DNA from: Spiroplasma poulsonii
GTDB lineage: Bacteria; Bacillota_I; Bacilli_A; Mycoplasmatales; Mycoplasmataceae
NCBI RefSeq assembly: GCF_009866525.1
Contig: NZ_CM020866.1
Coordinates: forward strand, 1,311,245-1,346,935
DNA length: 35,691 nt
Direction: 5' to 3'
Shown: positions 17,422 to 27,142 of the stretch, one piece after another
Layout of the letters: each line of letters starts with the position of its first letter
Numbering within the stretch: position 1 is the stretch's first letter
Position numbers and translations under genes: made by a program
The notes under the pieces: model-generated
What the model was told of the DNA's origin: nothing
The model's input: only the letters and a program-made list of their open reading frames with translations
Databases searched by the model: none

Positions 17422-17800
17422 TTTACCTAAAAAATCAATAACTAATAAACCTAAAATAAAAAATAAAAAAGTTAATAAATTAGAATTAACTGTTAGATTA
17501 CATGAAAATCCGATTAAAACTAAAATTAAGGCACTGGTTGCTGGTGGTGTTGAAGTTGATGCTTGTTCGGCTAAATGTCAATGAGACGGATTAAATTACT
17601 CAACATTATCAATATATAACCCATCTATTTTAACTGAGTTTTTGAAATTAAAAAAAGATGATGAGATAAAAATTAAAGGCTCAGTATTTAATCAGTTAAA
17701 TATAAAAACTAAACGCTATTTTTTATCTTTTAGAGTAGATAGTTTTGAAATTATACAAAAAGCAATTAGAAAAAGAACAAACAAAAATATTAAAAAATAA
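17402..17800 (+). CDS. possible OB-fold DNA-binding protein, 132 aa
   Basis: ATG 17402 with AAAGGAG 8 bases upstream was chosen over the earlier TTG at 17393. The basic N-terminal 30 residues (NLPKKSITNKPKIKNKK) are followed by a beta-rich section: LELTVRLHENPIK, KIKALVAGGVEVDA, then KDDEIKIKGSVFNQL and RYFLSFRVDSFEII. Alternating strands with 'KG.V' fit an OB fold, as in phage SSB-like proteins. It sits between resolvase and scaffold. The fold call is by pattern only. One TGA is Trp. Confidence 0.5.
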
Positions 17801-17812
17801 GGAGGAAAAAAC

Positions 17813-18271
17813 ATGGCATTAAAAAATGTAAAATATGTTCTTATTGATGAACATGATAAACCAATTAAAAATGAAGATGATAGTTTTGATATTAAAACGG
17901 CAGAAGTTATTTTAGAAAATTCTGAAGAAATTAATGAATTTAATACAGGTAATTTAGAGAATAGCAATCAACAAATCAACGAACTACAAACAAAAAATAA
18001 TGAATTAATTTCACAATTAGAACAACAAACACTTCAATTAAAACAAATTGAAATTAATAACTTCAATAATTTTTTAACTGATAATGACGAATTTAAAAAT
18101 GTCTTACTAAAATCTTATGATATTAATGATGATATTGAAGTTATTAAAGCACACTTACAAAGTGTTTATGATGAATTAATTAAGGTACAAACAGTTAATA
18201 CTGGTGGCGTACCAAAAGTAGAAAACAAAGAAAACAATATTTTAGATACAGACAATGTATTTAATAAATAG
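17813..18271 (+). CDS. capsid scaffolding-like protein, 152 aa
   Basis: AAGGAGG ribosome site 8 bases before ATG 17813. It starts MALKNVKYVLIDEHDKPIKN. From about residue 45 to 85 there is a Gln/Glu/Asn coiled coil (NQQINELQTKNNELISQLEQ). The protein is acidic and ends in a flexible tail. An acidic, coiled-coil gene of ~150 aa directly before the MCP is the usual position and shape of a phage scaffolding protein. Family identity is inferred from context. Confidence 0.65.
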   Translation: MALKNVKYVLIDEHDKPIKNEDDSFDIKTAEVILENSEEINEFNTGNLENSNQQINELQTKNNELISQLEQQTLQLKQIEINNFNNFLTDNDEFKNVLLKSYDINDDIEVIKAHLQSVYDELIKVQTVNTGGVPKVENKENNILDTDNVFNK

Positions 18272-18288
18272 AAAGAAGGAAGTAAATT

Positions 18289-19515
18289 ATGGGACAAAAC
18301 CCACAAAGAATTTTCGGAGATATTGCTAATCAAGCAACAAAAAGAGACCGAGAAACATTTGAACAATGATATTTACAAACTTATCAACAAAAATTTAGTT
18401 GAGAAGCTTTATTTGCATGAAAAGAAGCAAATAAGTTTGGTTTAACATATAAAAGAAAGAAAAATATTAAATACAATGAAGGTCTGGGAGCAAACGGTCA
18501 AGTATTTAATACTGATGATAACCTACTAAAATATTCAACAGTGGAATTTGAAGATGGAATTGTTGAATTAGATACAATTTTAACTTTTGCTCGTAAATTA
18601 GACCCCGTAGAAAGTGATTTTAATCCTAATCTTTGGGCTGCCGATATTGAGCAAGCAATGGATACTGAGGTTGCTTATAAACGCAATAAAATTTTAGAAA
18701 TTATTAATAAAGGAACAGTTACAACTATTCAAGGACAAAAAGCAGATGATACAAATGCTTTACAAATCCACGATGAAATTATGGATAAAATATATGAAAA
18801 CGGCTTTACCCCATCAGAAACAGTTGTATTAGGTTCGGCTGATTTTATTCGTGGAATTCGTAATAAATTACAGTTACAACTTGGAGCAAACGACCAAATA
18901 AATAGCATAATTGAAACGAGTGGAGCAATGAAAACTGTTGAAGGAACAACATACTATATGGTTCCTAAAAAATTACCAATTATTAATAAAGATGGTTCAG
19001 AAGGAACAATTGAATTATTATCAAATGGAGTTAATGCAATTGCCTTTAAATTTAGCAAAAAATATGACCCCCTTATTTTACGCAAAAAAGACCATACTCC
19101 GTTAAGAGTTGGTGCTGCTGCGTTAGGTACTGGAATGGGTAATACTTTGATTATGGAAAGAGTTTTATATTTAGGTGGAGCAGTAGTTGAATCCAAAGGA
19201 ATTATTAAACATATCGTTGCAAAAATTAATATTAGTAAAATTAATAAATTAGATAAACCAACTATTCATGTTACAGACCCAACACAAACAACAGCAGAAC
19301 AATTAAAACCACAATTTAAAGATGTTGTTTTAAAAGTGGTAAAAGCAGTAAATAGTTCTTTAACTGAAAGTGATTTCGATTACTTTATTGAAAGTAAAGG
19401 TGAAGATTGACCAATTAATATTACAAATGATAAAACTGTTGAAGTTCAAATTGAAGGTAAAAACAATGCTACTGGTCAAACAAATCCGATTGATGTTAAA
19501 ATTAAAAATTCTTAA
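18289..19515 (+). CDS. phage major capsid protein with spiralin-like C-terminal domain, 408 aa
   Basis: ATG 18289 with GAAGGAAGTAAATT upstream (MGQNPQRIFGDIANQATKRD). Residues 1-~300 read as an HK97-type coat: LDPVESDFNPNLW, then a long E-loop/P-domain part, TPSETVVLGSADFIRGIRNK, and the late segment YDPLILRKKDHTPLRVGAAA. After ~322 the sequence changes to a separate domain: DKPTIHVTDPTQTTAEQL, VLKVVKAVNSSLTESDF, then TVEVQIEGKNNATGQ, ending DVKIKNS. That order strongly recalls the spiralin repeat. Context (scaffold before it) supports MCP. A fragment of the same gene is in the left arm. Confidence 0.75.
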
Positions 19516-19540
19516 TAGTACTAAAAAATAGTACTTTTTG
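19516..19540 (+). terminator. hairpin between MCP and 532-aa gene (right arm)
   Basis: AGTACTA/TAGTACT stem, 5-base loop, T5 run, directly after the MCP stop. As the next gene starts at 19552, it probably lowers transcription of downstream genes relative to the coat gene. Confidence 0.65.
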
Positions 19541-19551
19541 GTTTAATAGAT

Positions 19552-21150
19552 ATGCCAATTGGAACATCTAAAACAGCCCTTATTTATGCTGTTAAAAAAA
19601 ATCCAACTAGATTGTCAATCCAACAACAAGAAAAAAGTTTTGGTTTACAGTTATTAGAATTTTTAGGAATTCAAGTTTTAGCCCTTGGTTTATCAGTTTT
19701 AACTGGTGGTGTAGCATCTGCTATTGGTCTTGGTGCGGGATTATCTAATTTTGCCGCAGCATTTATCTCGTTTGGAGTAGAAACAGCAACCGATTTTGCT
19801 GTAAATCAAATATACGATAAATTAACATCAGAAGTGACAGTAAAAAGTACTGCCTTAAATTTGTTACCAGCAATTGGTGGTGTTGGTAAATTAACACGGG
19901 CTGCTCGCACAACTAGAATTTTAAAATTAGCCAAAGAAAATAAATTACTTGAAAAATTAGGGTTAATAACTGCTAATAATTTAGAAGATATTGTAAGCCA
20001 AGTTACGGGTAAAAAGATTTTATCTGATAAATTAATATTTGATTTTACAAAACAGGCTAATAATGAAACTTTATTATATACAATTGGAAAATTAGCACGA
20101 AATGATTTTTATAGAGGTTTTAAAGTTTCTAATTTAGAAACAATTAATAATTTATTAAAAATTGAGAAAAATATTCAAAAAATAAGTCCTAAATTAGTTC
20201 AAAAAATACCAAGCGTAAATGAAAAAAATGCTAATAAATGATTGTCTGAATATGGGTTAAATATTAATAAAATAAGCAAAATAAATACTGATGAATGATA
20301 TAAAATTATGGCCAATCTTCATAAAAAAGGTGTTGGTAAAAACCTACTATTAAATGCTAATTTAATGCGGGGCAGTAAAATATTTAATAATAAATTATTA
20401 AATATTTTACATCAAATACCAATTAAATTAAATAAAATTTTAAATCATTTAAACCCAAATTTTTATATTCAAAAAGTAACTAAAAAATTATTAGCCCCAA
20501 TTGAAAAACAAATAATTGCTATTAAACAAAAAGTAATTAATAAAATTACTGATAAAACTAAAAAAATATTATCTAAATTTGAAACTAAGGCTATTAAAAA
20601 AGGCCAATTATTACCTTTTGCCTATGGTTCTGATGTTTTTTTAGCAGTTAAAATTGCTCCTTTATCAGTTGCCGGTGAAGTTGCTTTAACAATATATTAT
20701 AAAAATACGCAATATGCCCCTATTGTCGTTATGACAACTTTAATCAAAGCAGAACAGTTTGTTTTGGCTTCTGAACCTTTTAAATTCTATATGAACAGTG
20801 AATGGTTTATTGGCTGAGGATTTAAAAAAGCAAGTTTATTTAATTTAGTTTCTTTTGCTCCAGTTTCTTATCAACAAATCGTAAAAGATAGTTTTAAAAT
20901 ATATCGAACAATTGCTAAGGTATTAAAATTGCAAGAACAATTTAAAAACAATCTTACTAATAAAGATAAAATGTTAAAAACACTAGAAAACAGTGCGGTT
21001 ACTAGTTTGTTGGGTGGTGGTTTAGCGTTTCAAACATACAAACAATTCAGAGCAAACCAAGATTTAAACAAAACAATTAAAACAAAAACACTATTAAGTA
21101 GTAAAAAGTTTATCTTAAATAAAATCAAATCAAAAAGAAATAAATGATAA
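19552..21150 (+). CDS. large phage virion-associated protein, 532 aa (right-arm copy)
   Basis: Reads MPIGTSKTALIYAVKKNPTR to TGA-Trp plus TAA 21148-21150, with four internal TGA. The first 100 residues are identical to the left-arm copy. Differences gather after about residue 110 (I/V and S/A changes, a KNNLTNKDKM section instead of KNNFNKDKF), so the two arms are diverged copies, not a fresh duplication. Domain layout is as for 13745-15340: Gly/Ala-rich hydrophobic N-terminus, Lys-rich helices, second hydrophobic region, basic end. Probable internal or ejection protein, not a named family. Confidence 0.75.
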
Positions 21151-21162
21151 GGAGATGGTTGA

Positions 21163-21470
21163 ATGTTAAATGAATTATGACAAAATGTTACTTTGGAAAA
21201 TTATAATAATTTTATTCCAATGACAGGTAAAATTACTCAAGTTCCTGTTCGTTATAATAAGTTCTTTAAAGGTGATGTCGAATTATGATTTAAAACTTTT
21301 GCATTAAGGGCTCAAAATATGATTAATTCTTATTTAAACTATCCTTTTACAAAATTAAAGTTTGAAACATTTAAAGACCCGTTATTGAAGAAAATATGTA
21401 TTAACATGGTATTTATTACGGTTGAACACTGAATATTTAATCGTATTCCGATTGAATTCTTTACTTCAGC
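21163..21470 (+). pseudogene. fibre protein N-terminus truncated by IS3 copy B
   Basis: ATG 21163 with [23 protein letters not shown] onward matches the left-arm fibre gene for ~103 codons up to EFFTSA. The IS3 end then replaces it, and the frame stops inside the IS at 21507. The coiled coil and receptor-binding parts are missing. Confidence 0.85.
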
Positions 21471-22685
21471 TGGAATGGCAAGGGTTTTTTGGACAAATTT
21501 TATGTAGAGTAAAGATTTTTATATTCAATTGGTGTTAAATAATTTAATTTGCTGTGAATTCGTACATTATTGTATCAATTAACATAGTCAAATAATTCTA
21601 ATTTAAATTGTTCAATATTTTTAAATTTTCTGTTTTTAATTAATTCTGTTTTTAAAATTTTATAGGTTGATTCAGAAACAGCATTATCATAAGGACAGCC
21701 TGGTTTACTATAAGATTTTGCAACATTGTTTTTAGCTAAAAGATTGTAAATGATATTGTTATTAAATTCGCTTCCTTGATCAGTATGAAATATTTTAATA
21801 TTATCTAAAGAAAAACTAAGCTTTTTAAAAGTATTTTCAACTAATTTGGCATCTTTATGAGAACTAACATCATAACCAATAACTTCACGATTAAATAAAT
21901 CAATTAGAAAGCACACATAATATCATTTGCTATTGATAGCAACTTGTGTTAAATCACTGACAACAACTTCATGTAGTTTATAATTATTAAATTCTTGATT
22001 TAACAAATTATGATATTTGTATATAGCGTTTTTGTTACTTTGATGTTTATATTTAAGTTTTGTATAATTGGAAATTAAGTTATATCTTTGCATTATTTTA
22101 CTAATTTTTATTCGTGATAATAAAATATTTTGTTGTGCTAACATAACTTTAATTTTTCTTGTGCCATAATTTTTACGACTTTTTAAGAAAATACTGATAA
22201 CAGCATTATCAATAGTATGGTTTGATTTAGGATTATTTGATTTCAATTGATAATAAAACGTTGATCTAGGAACTTTTAGTGTTTTGCATAAATTAGTAAT
22301 TGCATATTTTTCTTTGTTGTTTTTAATAATTACTATTTTTTGCCTATTATCAGTGTGGCTTGCTTTAAAATATCATTTTCCATTCGTAATTGTTTAATTT
22401 CTTTTCTTAGATGAATTAGTTCATTTTCTTCTGGGCTTCGATTATCTTTTGCTTTAAATGAACCAGAATTATTGAATTCATAAATTCATTTTCAAACTGT
22501 TGATTTACCGACCTGATAGTCACTGGACAATTGTTTTGCTGTTTTACCTGTTTTATAAAGACTAACAATTTGTTGTTTAAATTCATCGGTATAATGATTC
22601 TTTGCCATAATTACACCTCCATTTATTAATTTAATTATAATCCTTACTCCACATTATTGTTGTCCAATTTATCTTAACCCATCCA
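21471..22685 (-). mobile_element. IS3-family (IS150-like) element, copy B, 1215 bp
   Basis: Nearly identical to copy A; two differences were noticed (the A-copy stop codon and one silent change near 21773). Same orientation as copy A, 13,986 bp away. Its left neighbour is a phage fibre gene and its right neighbour a Mbov_0401-type gene, both truncated at the IS, with no target duplication. Confidence 0.88.
21500..22608 (-). CDS. IS3 transposase OrfAB, copy B (intact)
   Basis: OrfA 22608-22333 (91 aa) has the [23 protein letters not shown] and the leucine-zipper-like end [20 protein letters not shown]. OrfB in the -1 frame, without a good start of its own, carries [16 protein letters not shown] and [11 protein letters not shown] as the DDE triad and ends [20 protein letters not shown]. 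The frames meet at GGC-A6-TAG, a plausible slippery site for OrfAB production as in IS150. This is the only full-length undamaged copy here and could mobilise copy A in trans. Confidence 0.88.
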
Positions 22686-23821
22686 ATATAACTTTAAAAA
22701 GACGAAGATATGTTAAATATGATGAAGAAAAAAATGAATATATAAACCGCTATCCTTTGGATGAAGAATTAGGTTTAAAAAAATACCAAAGAAATGAACA
22801 AAATTTAATAAATAAAATTACTTCATTTTTAGGCGATGGAAAAAGATATAAAGATATTTTAGATACTGTCGAAAACGCTAATCTTAGTGAAAGAACAATA
22901 TCTAATATTTTTAAAAATGCAGATTTAGAAGAAACCGATTACATTAGTAATAAAAATAACAATAAAATTAAAATTCCAAATAATGTTTTATATATTCAAA
23001 TTGATGGGGCATTTGAACCTATGTGAGAAAATAAAAAAAGAGTTGAAAATAAAATATTTCTTTCAACTATGCATGTTGGTGTTGATGAAGAAAAATCAAC
23101 AAAAAACAGAAAAAAAATGAAAAAGAAAAAAGGCGTTTTTCAAATGATGAATAAAAATCATAAGAATAAAAATGATAAATCTAATATTGATAATTTTATT
23201 GATAAAATTTTTAAATCAATGGATACTTATGATATTAATGAAGATACTAAAATATTAATATTAAGTGATGGTGAAAAACAAATTAAAAAAATTTATATAG
23301 CAATAAAAGCAAAAAATAAAAAAAACACCGTATCATATAGTTTAGATAAATTTCATTTAGTAAAAAGATTTAAAGAATTATTCCCAAATCGTAAGAAAAA
23401 CCAAATTCATAGATTAAAATATAAATTATCAAAAATATATTTTTTTACTGGAAATTATGAAGTATTATTAGATTTTTTAATGTGTCATTTGCCCTATGTT
23501 ATTGATAATAAAAAGAAAATTTTATTAGAAACTATTGAATTAATTAAAAATAATAAAGAAGGAATTGAAAATCAAGCATTAGAATATAATATTGGTTGTC
23601 ACATGGAAGGTGATATATCACACTACATTAAGGCAGTTAAGGGGCGTGGCGCGAAAATATATTGTAAAGAAACATTTATCAATATGTTAATTGCTTCAAT
23701 GTTAAGACTTAATAGTAAAACAAATGAAGAAAAAATTGATAAAACTAATAAAAATAAAGAAAAAATTGAATTTAATATATTTAATTTAAATCAATCTAAA
23801 AAGCAATTTTTATCTTTATAA
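22686..23821 (+). pseudogene. Mbov_0401/UPF0236-type transposase-like gene, 5' truncated by IS3
   Basis: The open frame has no start and begins ITLKRRRYVKYDEE at the IS3 edge, which corresponds to about residue 70 of the intact relative at 29810-31153 (ITFKRRRYYK). It then runs to TAA 23821. Motifs: LYIQIDGAFEPMW, ILILSDGEKQIKK, YSLDKFHLVKRFK, EGIENQALEYNIGCHMEGDI and SHYIKAVKGRGAKIY. These match the family known from ISLre2-like/UPF0236 proteins and mycoplasma ICE 'Mbov_0401' proteins. It differs strongly from the other copies, so it comes from a distinct element. Confidence 0.8.
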
Positions 23822-23994
23822 AAAATAAAAAACCTTTTAAAATTAGTAATAACTTTAAAAAGTATTTTTTAGTGTATCAAAATTCATAAATTTATAAATT
23901 ATTTATTCAAATAAAAATTATGTTTTTAAAAAAGTTGAATTTTTTATAAATTTTGTTATCATTTAATTATAAGCGAAACTTAATTTGTTTCTAA

Positions 23995-24327
23995 TTACTT
24001 AATTTTATTAAAAACCTCAAAATAATGTATACTACCCTTTACCACCTTATCTTTTTTATTTTCTTTTATTAATTTAATAATTTGATTAAATAAATAACCA
24101 TAAAAATAATGAATTACTAAAATATATCATAATATATCAAATCATAAACCATAAATTATATAACCATTTATACCAGCATATTTCTCTTTTAATTCATCAA
24201 TAGTTGAAACTGTATCTAATACACATATAAGGGTTAACAAAAAACTTATAACAAGATACAAAATTAAATCAACCCAAGAAATAAATAAACCATTTTCTTT
24301 TTGTTTCTTTTCATTTTTATTATCCAT
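23995..24327 (-). CDS. plectrovirus-type membrane protein, 110 aa
   Basis: ATG 24327; MDNKNEKKQKENGLFISW, a hydrophobic helix VDLILYLVISFLLTLICVL (about 19-37), a second rich in aromatic residues (IIYGLWFDILWYILVIHYFY), and a basic tail ending YFEVFNKIK. Two TGA-Trp. GGAG lies just upstream in the space after the 78-aa gene. Last gene of the filamentous-phage operon. Probably a virion-end or assembly protein; no named family. Confidence 0.6.
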
Positions 24328-24338
24328 AAATTCAACTC

Positions 24339-24575
24339 CTAACTATATAATGTTTTTGAAACAATAAAACCTAAAATATATAAACTTGATATTGTAAGCA
24401 TTAACGGATGACTAAACAAAATTGCCATTTTACCAAATAAAGAAAGTAAAAAAGTATCTGAGTTATATAAATCCATAATGATATTTTTTGCTGATGTTAA
24501 TTGATTTATAATCACCGTAATAAAACCAGTACCAAAAATAGCGATTGCCGCAACCAATAAAACTAATCTAATCAT
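24339..24575 (-). CDS. plectrovirus-type membrane protein, 78 aa
   Basis: [20 protein letters not shown], then a polar middle ([19 protein letters not shown]) and a second hydrophobic helix [17 protein letters not shown]. Two-helix layout with a small loop fits a minor filamentous-phage coat protein. Its ATG overlaps the preceding stop (TAATG at 24575). Confidence 0.65.
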   Translation of the reverse strand: MIRLVLLVAAIAIFGTGFITVIINQLTSAKNIIMDLYNSDTFLLSLFGKMAILFSHPLMLTISSLYILGFIVSKTLYS

Positions 24576-24973
24576 TATTTATTCACTCTCCGATATCCTT
24601 GTTCTCTTGTTTTTGCTTGTTTTGCTAAACTTGATAATTGTTGTTTATTACGATTAATTTTAAACTGTTTACGCTCTTTAAAATGTTTTTGCATACCTTG
24701 TTTAGTATCTGATACTCCACGAGCAGTCGTAGAATAAATATTTGATACCCCCGTTTGTACTGTTGAACCTAATTCGTTATATTGGGTTCTTGTTCCGTGA
24801 ATAGCATAAATCGATAACTTAACAACCATAAAAAAGATAATAAAATAAGCAATTGTTGTATTTGTCATTGGCAATTTAGTATTTCAAATTACATCAAAAA
24901 TAAACAAAAATACATCAAAAATAAAACTAAAAATTTTATCTCAATTACTACTTTCTGATAATAAATTAATCAT
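24575..24973 (-). CDS. plectrovirus-type protein with basic C-terminus, 132 aa
   Basis: The true start is ATG 24973 ([19 protein letters not shown]), inside the end of the ATPase gene; internal TGA codons are Trp. Two N-terminal hydrophobic helices ([14 protein letters not shown] and [19 protein letters not shown]) are followed by a Lys/Arg/Gln-rich C-terminal half ([17 protein letters not shown]). A membrane anchor plus basic tail suits binding of the ssDNA genome or its export machine. No family recognised. Confidence 0.65.
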
Positions 24974-25979
24974 CTTTACCACTTCCTTTTTCTTTTTTAG
25001 GTTTTAAATTCTTTTTCAAAATATCAATATCAAACAATGTTAAACGCTCTTTAACACTTAATTTAGTAATTTCTGACCAATAATATTCTTTTTTATTAAC
25101 TATTTCATCATTTTTTAAATCACGAACAAACTTTAATCATTGACTATCATATTTCTGTGCAAATTCTAACGGAATAATTATCTTAAAAAACCTGATTCCT
25201 AAACCAACATCAGATTTATGTTTTGCTCGTTTACCTTCTGCTGTTCGTTCTACTGATTTTGTCTTTCAAATTTCATAATCCGTAATATCTTGAAAAATAC
25301 CAATTCGCATAATAAAGAAACGATTAAAAAAATTAAATCCTTTTTTAACAATGGGTTTTTTCAATGAAATTGGAATAATAATACCACTTGCTAATTGCCG
25401 AATATTGTTCCAAATCATACCCTCACGCTGAGCAGTAAACAAAGCACGATTACCAAAATGTCTTGCTAAAACAATTCACGGAATCTTACCACTATGAACT
25501 TTTTTCTCATCGTGGGGACTAGTTCCATCAATATATAAATAACTTTCATCAAATAAAATAACACTATCATCAGGAGGAACCGGTTTTGTTCTATCTGTAA
25601 AATCTAAATTTTTAAATGTTAAAACCTTAACTTTATCATCTTCTAACGGATAATTACTATAAATCTTATCTGTTAATAATTTCATAGTTTGTGATAAATA
25701 AGTTAAAAGTAAAGTTTTACCCGTTCCTAACTTACCAATAATTACCGATAACGGATTATCTCAAACAAAATTAACTAACCGAAAAGCATTCAACTGATAA
25801 AATATGTTTTTTCATACTCATCAAACAAAATAAACACATTGTAAAGCAAATAATAATCAAAATATTAAACCAGTATAATTTAATGAAATTATCCAAAGTA
25901 ATAAATCAATTAAACTAAACAAAATCATTGAACAACTAATATAACAATAATTTTTTAAGAAAAATATGAACTTTTTCAT
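24966..25979 (-). CDS. Zot-like filamentous phage assembly ATPase, 337 aa
   Basis: ATG 25979 with GGAGGTAAA before it. Two N-terminal hydrophobic stretches (about 5-30 and 37-58, many TGA-Trp) anchor it in the membrane. Then VIIGKLGTGKTLLLTYLS is a Walker A, and PDDSVILFDESYLYIDG a Walker B. After that LARHFGNRALFTAQREGMIW fits the sensor region of the Zot/pI family. These ATPases drive export of inovirus and plectrovirus particles through the membrane. The C-terminus is Lys-rich ([10 protein letters not shown]), and its stop overlaps the next ATG by 8 bases. Complete, with no frameshift. Confidence 0.88.
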
Positions 25980-26012
25980 TTTACCTCCAATAGTTATTTA
26001 TAATTAAACTAG

Positions 26013-26320
26013 TATTATTATGGTTTTCTCTCCCCACAAATCAAAAAAGAAAGTGATAAAAATTAAGAAAATTTTAAAAATAATTTCAATATTATTGCCT
26101 ATTATTGGAATTATAAACTTTTTAATCAATCCTATCGAGAAATTAATTACTACAATTAATTTTGTAAAATGAATATTTAAAAATATTAGTCAAATAAATG
26201 CAAAAGAAATATTTTTTACAACATTATTTATATTAATAATTATTGCATTCATAATAAAAATATATATTATATTCAAAAAAAGATTTTAAAATTTTGTGGG
26301 GAGAGAAAACCATAATAATA
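26013..26320. repeat. 28-bp perfect inverted repeat around a small gene
   Basis: The left arm 26013-26040 (TATTATTATGGTTTTCTC, TCCCCACAAA) and right arm 26293-26320 are exact reverse complements. They enclose 252 bp that hold almost all of the only + strand gene in the plectrovirus segment; the left arm includes that gene's ATG. Confidence 0.8.
26020..26289 (+). CDS. opposite-strand membrane protein inside the inverted repeat, 89 aa
   Basis: ATG 26020 within the left repeat arm: MVFSPHKSKKKVIKIKKILK, hydrophobic IISILLPIIGIINFLI (about 21-36), then a second helix FFTTLFILIIIAFIIKIYII and KKRF at the end. One TGA-Trp. No ribosome site is visible before the ATG, though the frame stays open for 89 codons in very AT-rich DNA. 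Neighbours are all on the other strand. Either a real small membrane protein or an open frame by chance in an invertible segment. Confidence 0.45.
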
Positions 26321-26331
26321 ACAAAATTTAA

Positions 26332-26535
26332 TTATTTAAAACAACTAACTATTTTAAAAACCATTCACAATAAAAACCACGTTAAAAATAAAATTACAAT
26401 TCAAATACCAATCATAAGAGTTAAATATTCATTTTGTGTTAAATTTCAAGTTGTAATACTTTCAACGTTAAATTTGTCAATAAACAAAAATATATGAATA
26501 AAAAACTCTTTTAATTTTTCTCAATCATTTTGCAT
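26332..26535 (-). CDS. plectrovirus-type small membrane protein, 67 aa
   Basis: MQNDWEKLKEFFIHIFLFID, a middle part FNVESITTWNLTQNEYLTL and a C-terminal helix MIGIWIVILFLTWFLLW. Four TGA-Trp. Starts 2 bases after the stop of the preceding 49-aa gene. Probably a minor virion protein; no family named. Confidence 0.55.
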
Positions 26536-26537
26536 TT

Positions 26538-26687
26538 TTAAAAACTCCACATTTTTTGAATAAGTTTAAAAAATATTCCAAAAAATAAAACAATAAATAA
26601 TACAAAAGATATAACATATAAAAATTCAGGGGCATTTGAACCAATAATATAACTAACAAATTGAACTCAATAGTCATATAAACTCAT
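26538..26687 (-). CDS. plectrovirus-type small membrane protein, 49 aa
   Basis: MSLYDYWVQFVSYIIGSNAP then one strong helix (FLYVISFVLFIVLFFGIFF) and KLIQKMWSF. The ATG is directly adjacent to the stop of the 144-aa gene. Size and single helix suit a minor coat protein. Confidence 0.55.
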
Positions 26688-27122
26688 TTAATTTAAACTT
26701 TCTAGGTCTTTAATTAATTGTTGTTCTTTTTCATCACTTCAATTTGTTAAATTATTGTTAGTCGTTTTTACTTTTTTAGGTTCATTTTGAAATAAAGCTT
26801 TTTTCATTTGTGTAAAATAATTTTGTTTATATTGATTGTATAAATTTATTAATTCTGTTCCAGTTAAATACTTTCATACATGACGTTTTAAATTTTCATC
26901 ATATTTTACAATAGGATAAGAATTATCATAAATCAAACCGATTGCTACTTGTTCTGAGTGTTTTTCACTCGGATAAATAAACTTATTACTCAATCAAAAA
27001 CCAATATGGCGATTATGATTAGGTAAATTTATAAAACTTGCTTTTTCTGTTTCAAAAACTATCAATTCTTTACGAATAAAATAATTTTCTACATTTTGAT
27101 TTTTCTTAACAAAATTACTCAA
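26688..27122 (-). CDS. plectrovirus-type soluble protein, 144 aa
   Basis: TTG 27122 is preferred because AAGGAG sits 8 bases before it; ATG 27146 in the same frame would put that site inside the gene. It begins [20 protein letters not shown], continues [20 protein letters not shown] and [20 protein letters not shown], and ends with a charged tail [16 protein letters not shown]. Predicted mixed alpha/beta and cytosolic, so more likely a replication or ssDNA-binding protein than coat. No recognised motif. It is the first gene after the repeat-rich region at 27143-27331. Confidence 0.6.
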
Positions 27123-27142
27123 TTTTATCAACTCCTTAATAA

